From the NCBI RefSeq assembly GCF_027922005.1, contig NZ_BSEV01000033.1, positions 25,590-89,589 on the forward strand: a stretch of DNA of 64,000 nt, given 5' to 3'. How positions within the stretch are numbered: the first letter of the stretch is position 1; each line of letters opens with the position of its first letter. The notes below the pieces were generated by a model. It was not told the origin of the DNA. It saw only the letters and a list, made by a program, of their open reading frames with translations, and searched no databases. A program made the translations under genes and the position numbers. Of this stretch, positions 1 to 7,780 are shown piece by piece. This DNA comes from Streptosporangium carneum. Lineage in GTDB: Bacteria; Actinomycetota; Actinomycetes; Streptosporangiales; Streptosporangiaceae.

Positions 1-2
1 GA

Positions 3-287
3 GCCCCGGCCGGAGACCTGGGAGACGTCCGGGGACACGGGACCGCGCTGAGCGTGGTCGCCGGCAGGCGGGGAACCGTGGTCGCGTCGCCGGGGACGGT
101 CGTGCCCGCCCCCGGCGACCCGGTCAGGATCTGGCACAGACCGCTGCGCGCCGTGGGCGACCGCGTGGAGCCGAACAACACCAACCGCGACTACCTGGGC
201 GTCGTGCGCGCGATCGGCCCCGACAGGGCGAGCGTCGACGCGGCGGTGGCGGCCTTCGAGACGGACGCCCCATGGGTGATCGCGTGA
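3..287 (+). CDS. C-terminal end of an ATP-grasp-like siderophore ligase (partial)
   Basis: The frame is open from the window edge to a TGA at 285-287, so only the last 94 codons are present. The tail (a stretch with PNNTNRDYLG, then VVRAIGPDRA) resembles the end of ATP-grasp carboxylate-amine ligases; the nucleotide-binding core lies outside the window. The stop overlaps the start of the next gene by 4 bp (GTGA), so it belongs to the siderophore operon. In vibrioferrin synthesis PvsA, an ATP-grasp ligase, couples L-alanine to a citrate half, and it precedes the IucA/IucC genes as here. Family assignment from so short a piece rests mainly on context. Confidence 0.5.
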   Translation, partial: APAGDLGDVRGHGTALSVVAGRRGTVVASPGTVVPAPGDPVRIWHRPLRAVGDRVEPNNTNRDYLGVVRAIGPDRASVDAAVAAFETDAPWVIA

Positions 288-1957
288 TCGGCGGCGACCG
301 CGCGGCCGGATGGGGTGGCGGAGACGACGGCGGCCACGCGGCCGGCGGGGGCGTCGGGAGCGGGCGGGAGCCGTACCTGGCCTCCCGCGTCCTGGACGCG
401 CTGCTGCGCGAGGACTACGGCGGTCTGGCCGGGCGGATGACCAGGGGCAAGGACGGCGTCGCACTGATCCTGCCCGGCGGGCGCAGGGTGAGGCTCGTGC
501 CGGGTTCGCTGTTCCAGGACTTCGTGGTCGCCCCCGAGGAGACACTCGGCCTGCGGGAGGTCCTGCTGGCGCTGGAGGAGGTCTCCGCGCCCGCCGACGG
601 CCCCGGGGTCGAGGCGTTCGCCCGGGAGTGCGGGGAGGCTCTGCGCGCCCTCGACCTCCACGACGCGCACCGCGACAGGGTCCTCGCCAGGCTCCGCCAC
701 GGGACGCCCGCGGAATCCGCCACCCGCTACGAGACGCTGGCCGCCTTCGTCGACCACCCCGTCTACCCGACGGCCCGGTGCAGAACCGGCCTGTCCGACG
801 ACGACCTGACGGCGTACGCGCCCGAGTTCGCGCCCTCCTTCGAGCTGCGCTGGGCCGCCGTGCCCAGGGAACGGGCCGCGGGGGCGGAGATGCCGGGCGC
901 GCCGGAGTTCGCCGCCGTCGGGCTGCCCGCGTCCCTGGCGGCGACACACGTGCTGTTCCCCGTGCACCCGCTCACGGTTCCCCTGGTCGAGGAGATCCCG
1001 TGGGCGACGCCGGGGCCGAAGCCGTACCTCGGGGTCACCCCGACGCTGTCGACGCGCACGGTGGCGATCGACGCCGGCACCCACGTGAAGCTGCCGCTGC
1101 CCACCAGCACCCTGGGGATGCGCAACCGGCGCTCGATCAGGCCGGGCACGCTGGCCGACGGGGCGCGGGCCGAGCTGCTGCTGCGCGAGATCCCCCATCC
1201 CGGGGTGCTCCTGGCCGACGAACAGACCTACGGCCACGCCGGGCACGAGTATCTCGGCTGGCTCGTCCGCCGCCTGCCGCCCGGCGAGATCGTCCCGGTC
1301 GCCGCGCTGCTCGCGCCCGCGCCGGGCGGCGGACGCGTCGTCGAGGAGCTCGCGGGACGCTGGTACGGAGGGGACGTGGCGCGGCTGCTCGGGGAGTATC
1401 TCCGGCTGCTGTTCGGCTTCCACGTGCGTCTCTTCGTCCGGTACGGCACGGCCCTCGAGACCCACCAGCAGAACCTCTCGCTGGTGCTGGGAGACGGCCC
1501 GCCCCGGCTGCTGGTCAAGGACAACGACGGGCTGATGACCTCTCCGGGACGCCTGCGGGCCGCGGGCCTCACGGTGCCCGATTTCGCCGACGAACGGATG
1601 CTGACCGACGACCCGCACGCGCTCGCCGACATGTTCGTGACCATCACGCTCCACCTGGCCGCCGCGGCGGTGGCCTTCGGCGCGCTGCCGCCCCCGCACG
1701 CCTGCGCGCTGCTGCGCCACGCGCTCGGGGAGGCGCTGAACGAGCACGGAGACGACCCGATGGCCAGGCTGCTGCGGGCCAGGACCCTCGACGCCGCCAG
1801 GCTCGTCGGGAAATCGATGATCACCGCGGGAACCCTGGTGGACAAGGCGCGCACCGGGGCGCGCGACGTGAACAAGTTCTACGGCACCAGCGGCCCGAAC
1901 TACCTGCGCCAGCCCCCTCATGCCATCCAGAACATGACCATGCGAAGGACGCCATGA
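284..1957 (+). CDS. IucA/IucC-family NRPS-independent siderophore synthetase (first copy)
   Basis: A 557-residue ATP-dependent synthetase that condenses a carboxylic acid (usually citrate or 2-oxoglutarate) with an amine or alcohol in the cytoplasm. Family landmarks are HPLTVPL, the phosphate-binding region STLGMRNRRS, HQQNLSLVL and KDNDG, then a C-terminal FhuF-like tail (KFYGTSGPNYL). I chose GTG 284 because it forms a GTGA overlap with the upstream stop, matching the 4-bp overlaps later in the operon; an ATG at 272 is an in-frame alternative. It ends in an ATGA overlap with the second synthetase. Two different synthetases in one operon imply acylation of both ends of a carboxylate core. 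The substrate cannot be read from sequence. Confidence 0.9.
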   Translation: MIGGDRAAGWGGGDDGGHAAGGGVGSGREPYLASRVLDALLREDYGGLAGRMTRGKDGVALILPGGRRVRLVPGSLFQDFVVAPEETLGLREVLLALEEVSAPADGPGVEAFARECGEALRALDLHDAHRDRVLARLRHGTPAESATRYETLAAFVDHPVYPTARCRTGLSDDDLTAYAPEFAPSFELRWAAVPRERAAGAEMPGAPEFAAVGLPASLAATHVLFPVHPLTVPLVEEIPWATPGPKPYLGVTPTLSTRTVAIDAGTHVKLPLPTSTLGMRNRRSIRPGTLADGARAELLLREIPHPGVLLADEQTYGHAGHEYLGWLVRRLPPGEIVPVAALLAPAPGGGRVVEELAGRWYGGDVARLLGEYLRLLFGFHVRLFVRYGTALETHQQNLSLVLGDGPPRLLVKDNDGLMTSPGRLRAAGLTVPDFADERMLTDDPHALADMFVTITLHLAAAAVAFGALPPPHACALLRHALGEALNEHGDDPMARLLRARTLDAARLVGKSMITAGTLVDKARTGARDVNKFYGTSGPNYLRQPPHAIQNMTMRRTP

Positions 1958-3528
1958 CCAGCCTCGCACTCGACTCCTGCCCCGCCGCCCTCGCCGAGGA
2001 GGCGTCGGTCGCGGCGCTGCTGCGCTGCTGCGTCAGGGAGGTGGCCGGGCCGCGCGGGCAGGTCTGGCAGGCCGAGCCGTACGTGCTGCTGCGCGTGGCG
2101 GACACCCTGCTGCGGGTCAGGACGCACGGCGGGCTCGCGCTCCGCTTCGACGGCCCGCCCGAATGGCTGGAGCACGGGTGCTGGCAGCCGCTCGGCGCCG
2201 ACCGGCTCGTCGGGCTCGTGGAGGCGGAGCTCGGCGGAACGGAGCTCGGCGAAAGGAACGAGGAGTTCGCCGCCCAGGTGGGCGCGAGCCGGGAGGCCAT
2301 GGCGGCGCTGCTGGCCGCCAGACGGGAGACCCCCGCCCCCGCCGACCCGTGGCTGGCCTCGGAACAGGGACTGGTCCTCGGACACCCGTTCCATCCGAGC
2401 CCCAAGGCCCGTGACGGCGAGGGCTGGCTGCGCTACGCCCCCGAGGCGCACGCGAGCTTCCCGCTCAGACTGCTCGGCGTCCGCGACGACGTGCTGGCGG
2501 AGGCGGGCGAGACCGGCGCGCTCGACGACCTGGGTCCCGCGCCCTCCGGCTACTCGCCCCTGCCCGCGCATCCGTGGCAGCTCGACCTGCTCGCGGCGGA
2601 GCTGGCCGCGCCGCTGGCCGACGGGCGGCTGATCGACCTGGGGTACGGCTCCCGCCCGGCGATCCCCACCTCGTCGGTCCGCACGGTCTACGAGCCGAGG
2701 ATCGACCGGTGCCTGAAGTTCAGCCTGGACGTGCGGATCACCAACTGCGTGCGGAAGAACTCCTGGTACGAGCTGGCCGGGGCGGTCGAGCTGACCCACC
2801 GCCTCGGACCGGTCTTCGAGGACCTGTCGGCCGTCTTCCCCGGAACCCGCTGGCTCGCCGAACCCGGCTACCGCTCCGCCGAGCTGGGCACCCGGCTCCT
2901 GGAAGGGCTCAGTGTGATCATCAGAACCAGCCCGTGGTCGGTCTGCACACCGGGGGTGACCCCCCTGCTGAGCGGCGCGCTGGCCGTCCCCGGCGCCCCG
3001 CCCCCGGACCCCGTGCGCTGGTGGCGCGCCTACGTGGAGCACGTGGCGCTGCCGGTGCTGGAGGCCTACCTGAGCCACGGCGTGGTGCTGGAGCCCCACC
3101 TGCAGAACGTCCTGGTCGGCGTGGACACGTCGGGACTGCCCGTTGAGGCGATCTTCCGCGACCTGGAGGGCACCAAACTCGTCGCGGGACGGCACGACCT
3201 GTCGGGGCTGCCGGGACGGATCGCGGAGGCCCTCACCTACGATCCCGGCAGGGGCTGGGACCGGGTGGTCTACTGCCTGATGGTCAACCACCTCTCCGAG
3301 ATCGCCGCCTCCCTCGCGGGGCGCGAGTCCACCAGGGAGCTGTGGGCGGTCGCCGGGGAGGTGCTGACCGGATACGCCGCCCCCAGGGGATGGCCGCGAC
3401 CGCTGGCCGACCTGCTGGCCGGGGCGCCGCTGCCCGCCAAGGCCAACCTCTCCGTCAGATGGGCGCGCTCGGCCGACCGCTCCGCCGGGTACGTCCCGGT
3501 CGCCAACCCGCTGGCGGTGCTGTCGTGA
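1954..3528 (+). CDS. IucA/IucC-family NRPS-independent siderophore synthetase (second copy)
   Basis: A 524-residue paralogue of the preceding enzyme with the more canonical family signature: HPFHPSPKARDGEG, PAHPWQL, the PTSSVRTVYEP and KFSLDVRITNCVRKN active-site segments, EPHLQNVLV and RDLEGTKL. These residues build the ATP and citrate pocket in AcsD/AlcC-type enzymes. The ATG at 1954 overlaps the upstream TGA (ATGA) and the gene ends in a GTGA overlap with the decarboxylase, so the block is translationally coupled. It probably performs the second condensation in assembling a citrate-based siderophore. Confidence 0.93.
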   Translation: MTSLALDSCPAALAEEASVAALLRCCVREVAGPRGQVWQAEPYVLLRVADTLLRVRTHGGLALRFDGPPEWLEHGCWQPLGADRLVGLVEAELGGTELGERNEEFAAQVGASREAMAALLAARRETPAPADPWLASEQGLVLGHPFHPSPKARDGEGWLRYAPEAHASFPLRLLGVRDDVLAEAGETGALDDLGPAPSGYSPLPAHPWQLDLLAAELAAPLADGRLIDLGYGSRPAIPTSSVRTVYEPRIDRCLKFSLDVRITNCVRKNSWYELAGAVELTHRLGPVFEDLSAVFPGTRWLAEPGYRSAELGTRLLEGLSVIIRTSPWSVCTPGVTPLLSGALAVPGAPPPDPVRWWRAYVEHVALPVLEAYLSHGVVLEPHLQNVLVGVDTSGLPVEAIFRDLEGTKLVAGRHDLSGLPGRIAEALTYDPGRGWDRVVYCLMVNHLSEIAASLAGRESTRELWAVAGEVLTGYAAPRGWPRPLADLLAGAPLPAKANLSVRWARSADRSAGYVPVANPLAVLS

Positions 3529-4580
3529 TCCCGGATGAACTGCCCGCCTACGTCTACGACCTCGCCTCACTCGACGCCCACGCGGCGGCCGTACGGGCCG
3601 CCCTGGGAGAGGTGGAGCTCTACTACGCCGTGAAGGCCAACCCCGACTCCCGGCTGCTGCGGGTGCTCGCCCGGCACGTGGACGGCTTCGAGGTCTCCTC
3701 GGGCGGGGAACTGGCACACGTGCGCTCGCTGTTCCCCGACATCCCCGTGGCCATGGGCGGTCCGGGCAAGACCCGCGCCGAGCTGGCGGCCGACGTCACC
3801 CGCCTGCACGTGGAGAGTCCCGGTGAGTTGCGCCGCCTGCTGGAGACCGGACACCCCGCCGACGTGCTGCTACGGGTCAACCTCGACGTGCCGGTGACCG
3901 GGGCGTCGCTGGCCATGGGCGGCGGAGCGACCCCGTTCGGCATGGACCCCGACGGGATCGCCGAATGCCTGGCCCTCCTGGCCGACCGGCCAGGCCGGGG
4001 CGCCGTACGGCCGCGCGGGATCCACGCCCACCTCGCCAGCGGGCTCGACGCCCCCGCGCTGCTGGAGCTCGCGCGGGCCGTACTCGCATGCGCCAGGGAA
4101 CTGGGCGTCTCGGAGGTCAACCTCGGCGGGGGCATGGCGGTGTCCTACGCCGATCCCGACACACGGTTCGACTGGCGCTCCTACGGTGAGGGCCTGGCGG
4201 AGCTGCGCCGTCAGGGAGAGGTGCTGCGCGTCGAGCCGGGACGGGCGCTGACCGCCTACTGCGGGCGGTACGTGACCCGGGTGATCGACGTGAAACGGGT
4301 CCACGGCGAGCTGTTCGCGGTGGTCGCGGGAGGCACCCACCACCTGCGCACGCCCGCCGCCAAGGGCCACTCCCAGCCCCTGTCCGGCGACCTCCCCGAG
4401 GGGGAGCCGATCACGATCGTCGGCCAGCTCTGCACGCCCAAGGACGTCCTGGCCCGCCGTGTGCCGGTGAGCCTGGCCGTCGGAGACGTCGTGGAGTTCG
4501 CCATGGCCGGGGCGTACGCCTGGAACATCTCCCACCACGACTTCCTGATGCACCCGGAGCCCGGCTTCCACTATCTGTGA
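3525..4580 (+). CDS. PLP-dependent fold-type III decarboxylase (PvsE/AcsE/SbnH-like)
   Basis: A 351-residue alanine-racemase-fold decarboxylase. The PLP lysine lies in YYAVKANP near the N-terminus; further marks are the glycine loop EVNLGGGMAVSY, the phosphate-binding EPGRALTAYCG, and a C-terminal GQLCTPKDVL followed by GAYAWNISHHDF. Relatives in siderophore loci decarboxylate a citryl-amino acid intermediate to give the amine used by the next synthetase. GTG 3525 overlaps the upstream stop by 4 bp; longer upstream in-frame starts would run inside the synthetase gene and are unlikely. It is the last gene of the operon seen here; no exporter or receptor gene follows. Confidence 0.88.
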   Translation: MIPDELPAYVYDLASLDAHAAAVRAALGEVELYYAVKANPDSRLLRVLARHVDGFEVSSGGELAHVRSLFPDIPVAMGGPGKTRAELAADVTRLHVESPGELRRLLETGHPADVLLRVNLDVPVTGASLAMGGGATPFGMDPDGIAECLALLADRPGRGAVRPRGIHAHLASGLDAPALLELARAVLACARELGVSEVNLGGGMAVSYADPDTRFDWRSYGEGLAELRRQGEVLRVEPGRALTAYCGRYVTRVIDVKRVHGELFAVVAGGTHHLRTPAAKGHSQPLSGDLPEGEPITIVGQLCTPKDVLARRVPVSLAVGDVVEFAMAGAYAWNISHHDFLMHPEPGFHYL

Positions 4581-4605
4581 CCCGCCCCCCTCTCCCCTGT
4601 CTGTC

Positions 4606-4737
4606 CTATCTGTGCCCTGGGCCGCACACCCCCTCGGAGGTGTGGGCGGCGGCGTTCGCGGAGCCGATCGGAGCGACCGCGAGCGCCGTCGCCGACAGCG
4701 CGCCGACCATGAAGAGCCGGGTGATCCTGACACCCAT
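4606..4737 (-). CDS. Small secreted peptide of 43 residues
   Basis: A short open frame that reads as a near-perfect signal peptide: MGVRITRLFMVGALSATALA followed by VAPIGSANA and a presumed cleavage site. That leaves about 14 mature residues ending EGVCGPGHR with one cysteine. A Shine-Dalgarno-like GAAAGG lies 8 nt before the ATG at 4737. A longer in-frame start at 4893 would bury the signal peptide inside the protein and has no such site. It converges on the decarboxylase gene. I do not recognise a family; the evidence is the signal peptide and ribosome site only. Confidence 0.45.
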   Translation of the reverse strand: MGVRITRLFMVGALSATALAVAPIGSANAAAHTSEGVCGPGHR

Positions 4738-4850
4738 CTCACGAGCCTTTCTGTCGAGAGCGGCTGTGTCCGCCGCCACGGCGAGCAGAGTGGCCCAGAG
4801 GGCTTCACGTTCCCTGTACGGCGGAGCCTGCCTTCGGCGAAACCGCCCAC

Positions 4851-4894
4851 CGGTCGAAAAGGAAATGTGAAGCCGCAGCTCACCTGGCTTCACA
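4851..4894 (-). terminator. Hairpin with T-rich tail, reading minus strand
   Basis: A perfect 9-bp stem (TGTGAAGCC at 4866-4874 with GGCTTCACA at 4886-4894, 11-nt loop). On the minus strand it is followed by ATTTCCTTTT. It sits about 50 bp beyond the stop of the five-repeat secreted protein and fits an intrinsic terminator for that gene. Confidence 0.6.
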
Positions 4895-4945
4895 CCGGCC
4901 GTCGAGCACCCTGTCGGCCAGGCGACGCCTCTCGTCCGCCACCGG

Positions 4946-6688
4946 TCAGGCGCACGTGACCGTGTGGGACGCGACCGGTGTCTCGTACTCCTTGCCCTTG
5001 TGCGTCACCGTCAGCTTCCACTGGCGGGTCTCGGTGTTCGAGACCTTCCAGGGGTAGATCAGCGAGCGTGTCTCGAACTCGTCTCCCCTGAAGCTGACCC
5101 CGCCCCGTGAGCCCCAGTCGGCCCATCGGCCGTCGGCCGTCTTCCTGGCCCACTGGTACACGACGCTTCCGGACAGGCCGCGCGCGATGATCGTGGCACG
5201 GTTGTGGACGAAGACTCCCGGTCCCTCACTGCTGCACGCCCCGGCGTGGTCGGGCACCGTCGCGATGAGGGTGAGGTCGCGCTCCTCGCCCGCGCAGGCC
5301 GAGCTGTAGTTGAGCGCGGGGGAGACACCGCCGTCGTTGTGGATTTTGATCGCCACGGAGCCGGAGGCGTCCTGCTCCTTCTGCAGGGAGAGTCTGATGA
5401 CGTCCCACTTCCACGGCCCCGTGCCCGTGGAGGCGGCCTCGTCGGTGAGCTCGATGGGCCTGCCGTTCTTCACCCACTCGTAGGTGATCGTGGCGGGTCC
5501 GCGCGGAGCGCTGATCACACCCGAGGCGAGCATCGATATCGGTTGCCCGCACGGTCCGGACCTGGTGCCGGCGTAAGCGATGTCGGTGACCGTCGCGCGT
5601 GCCCCGGCGGGGTTGCCGTCCTGGCACCTCACCGTGAAGTCGATCGTGGACTCCGCGACCTTCGGGGTGAGGACCCGGAGCGTGACCGTCCCCGCCTCCC
5701 CCTTCTCCACCCGACGGTCGTAGGGGATGACATCCTCCGAGCCGGGCGCGCCGGTGAACGTGAGCACGTCCGAGGGGCCCTTTCCGCCACGGCTGTCGAC
5801 CCACTCGTACGCCACCTCCGCAGGCACTCTGTCGACCGTCACCTTTCCGGTGAAACGCACCGTGGCAGGACACGGACCGCTGTAATGCTGCGTTTCGGTG
5901 GCGGCGGCCGGAGTCGCCACCGGTTGTCCCGAACCGCAGGTGACGGTGTAGTTCGCCCGGGTGGAGACGGCGCCCCCCGGGCCGAGGGTCCGGACGGCTT
6001 TCCAACCGCCGCCGCTCGCCGTCACCGTGAGGGAGGCGGAGACGGTACGGCTGCGCCCGGTTCCCGCCCCGAAGTCCGCGTACTGCAACGGGCCCTCGCC
6101 CGTGAGGCTGTCCACCCACCGGTAGGCGACCCGCGCGGGCACCCTGGAGACCTGCAGGGTGGCGGTGAAACCGACGGTCGCCGGACAGGCACCCGAGTGG
6201 CTCGACGGTGTCGCGGTGACCGAGGCGGCTGTGCGCACCGGGTCGGTCCGGGAACCGGGCGGTAGCGGGTGGCCGCCGTCGTAGACCGGCTCAAGGCCAC
6301 CGCACTTCACGGAGAACGCCGCCTTACCGGAAAGTTTGGGCTTGACGCCGAAGAAACGTATGGCCTGCCACCCCTTGGTGTCCTTGTCGAACACCTGCCG
6401 GTCCCGGACGACCACCGTCTTTCGGCCCTGGACTTTGAGCGTTCTCACCGGTGCCCGCGTGCCGTCGGAGCGCCCCCAGTGATAACGGACGACGCCCGAT
6501 CCCTTGACGGTGATTCTGGCCGAGAACTCCACGACGACCGGGCACTTGCCCGTGTGTCGCGCGGGCGAGGCCTTCACCCTCGTCACCGAGACCCTGACTT
6601 CGGCCTCCGCGCCCGCCGGAAGCGCGGGGAGCCCCATTCCCAGAACCAACGCCAATCCCAGTAACCACTGCAACGCTCTCAAACCCAC
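4946..6688 (-). CDS. Secreted protein of five tandem Ig-like repeats
   Basis: A 580-residue protein with an N-terminal signal peptide (hydrophobic LLGLALVLGMGLPALPAGAEA) and five units of about 100-110 residues. Each unit opens with a glycine-cysteine motif (HTGKCP, HSGACP, YSGPCP, RSGPCG, HAGACS), has a central V-x-Y-x-W strand (VRYHW, VAYRW, VAYEW, ITYEW, VVYQW) and ends in a beta strand with a second cysteine (SVKC, TVTC, TVRC, YSSAC, TVTC). One disulphide per unit is likely. The pattern suggests beta-sandwich domains; I do not recognise a named family. No sortase motif or membrane anchor is visible. Start is GTG 6688 behind a strong GGAGAAAGG. The next upstream stretch holds an 8-bp repeat array. 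Confidence 0.82.
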   Translation of the reverse strand: MGLRALQWLLGLALVLGMGLPALPAGAEAEVRVSVTRVKASPARHTGKCPVVVEFSARITVKGSGVVRYHWGRSDGTRAPVRTLKVQGRKTVVVRDRQVFDKDTKGWQAIRFFGVKPKLSGKAAFSVKCGGLEPVYDGGHPLPPGSRTDPVRTAASVTATPSSHSGACPATVGFTATLQVSRVPARVAYRWVDSLTGEGPLQYADFGAGTGRSRTVSASLTVTASGGGWKAVRTLGPGGAVSTRANYTVTCGSGQPVATPAAATETQHYSGPCPATVRFTGKVTVDRVPAEVAYEWVDSRGGKGPSDVLTFTGAPGSEDVIPYDRRVEKGEAGTVTLRVLTPKVAESTIDFTVRCQDGNPAGARATVTDIAYAGTRSGPCGQPISMLASGVISAPRGPATITYEWVKNGRPIELTDEAASTGTGPWKWDVIRLSLQKEQDASGSVAIKIHNDGGVSPALNYSSACAGEERDLTLIATVPDHAGACSSEGPGVFVHNRATIIARGLSGSVVYQWARKTADGRWADWGSRGGVSFRGDEFETRSLIYPWKVSNTETRQWKLTVTHKGKEYETPVASHTVTCA

Positions 6689-6854
6689 CCCTTTCTCCAG
6701 AAAGCCCCATGATCACCTAACGTGGAGACGCGCACGACAGGAACCGGTGTTTTCCTCGCCGAGCTCACCGGCACCGGAATGGGTTCACCGTTTTCACGTC
6801 GCGTTTCCGAAACGGAACAACGGTCGTCGCCGACAATCGACGTCGACATGCCCA

Positions 6855-6918
6855 TTCGCGGGTTCGCGGGTTCGCGGGTTCGCGGGTTCGCGGGTTCGCG
6901 GGTTCGCGGGTTCGCGGT
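6855..6918. repeat. 8-bp tandem repeat array, unit TTCGCGGG
   Basis: Eight consecutive units of TTCGCGGG; the last differs at its final base. It lies in the 325-bp gap between the secreted repeat protein (start 6688, minus) and the kinase (start 7014, plus), so it sits in both 5' regions. The unit is not a multiple of three. Outside the array the gap shows no further gene. Confidence 0.95.
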
Positions 6919-7013
6919 GGAGGGTGACCGCGAGTCCGGCTCCGGCGAGCTCGTCGGAAGCGTCGTCGGGTCCGCCGTAAACCAGGTGCGCCGAGACGTC
7001 CGGCGCGGGCAGG

Positions 7014-7625
7014 ATGACGGCCATGGTCGCAGCCGGGGGAACCGACGCCCACGAAGCCGACGCCCACGGAGCCGACGCGGACAGCCCGCACGCGCCCGGA
7101 TGCCTGATCGTCTCGGGGCTCCCCGGGGCGGGCAAGACCACGGTGTCCCGACTGGTGGCGGCGCGGTTTCCCCGATCGGCTCGCATCGACGGCGACGACG
7201 TCGCCAACATGATCGTCAATGGCCGGGTCCGCGTCGACCATCCCGGTGAGGAGTCCAAACGGCAGCTGCGGCTTCGAGCCCGCAACATCTGCGTGCTGGC
7301 AGGCAGCTTCGCCGAGGACGGGTTCACGCCGGTCATCGACCACGTCGTCCCCGACCGGCGGACGCTGGCCTTCATGGTCGACCGTCTCCGGCCTCTCCCG
7401 GTCATGTTCGTCGTCCTCGCGCCGCCGCTCGAGGTGTGCCGCCGCCGTAACCTCGCACGGCACGTCAGGGAGCGCGTCGACTTCGACTTCGGCCCGCTCG
7501 ACCGGTCGATGCGCGACGAACTGGACGGAGTCGGCTGGTGGCTGGACACCGCCGACATGACGCCCGAGGCCACCGCCGCGGCCATCGCGGCCCACGCCCG
7601 CCGACGAGCCCTCGTCGCGACCTGA
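7014..7625 (+). CDS. P-loop small-molecule kinase-like protein
   Basis: A 203-residue cytoplasmic NTPase. Walker A is GLPGAGKTT near residue 35; RIDGDDV follows as the usual substrate/Mg site of gluconate, APS and chloramphenicol kinases; VMFVVLAPP is the Walker-B-like strand and CRRRNLARHV an arginine-rich lid. The fold is clear but the substrate is not. ATG 7014 and ATG 7023 are both possible, with AGGA upstream of the second. The first 25 residues are Ala/Asp/His-rich with repeated DAHEADAHGADAD-type sequence and are probably disordered. It stands alone, convergent with adnB. Confidence 0.75.
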   Translation: MTAMVAAGGTDAHEADAHGADADSPHAPGCLIVSGLPGAGKTTVSRLVAARFPRSARIDGDDVANMIVNGRVRVDHPGEESKRQLRLRARNICVLAGSFAEDGFTPVIDHVVPDRRTLAFMVDRLRPLPVMFVVLAPPLEVCRRRNLARHVRERVDFDFGPLDRSMRDELDGVGWWLDTADMTPEATAAAIAAHARRRALVAT

Positions 7626-7780
7626 ACGCCTCCTCCCGCCGCCTGCCCCTGGATCCTCGGAGGTCCACGCATCGTGTGGTCGTGGAGTTCGGGACCTGAT
7701 TCAGGGGGGCGCGGCGGAGAGACGAGGGACACGGCCCGAGCACGACCGGCTCAGGAGGGTTACCCGCGAGACGGGAGGGT

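Noticed and set aside
191..1969. 592-codon open frame opposite the first siderophore synthetase
   Set aside because: Arg/Gly/Pro-rich antisense shadow typical of high-GC genes; the plus strand has all the IucA/IucC motifs.
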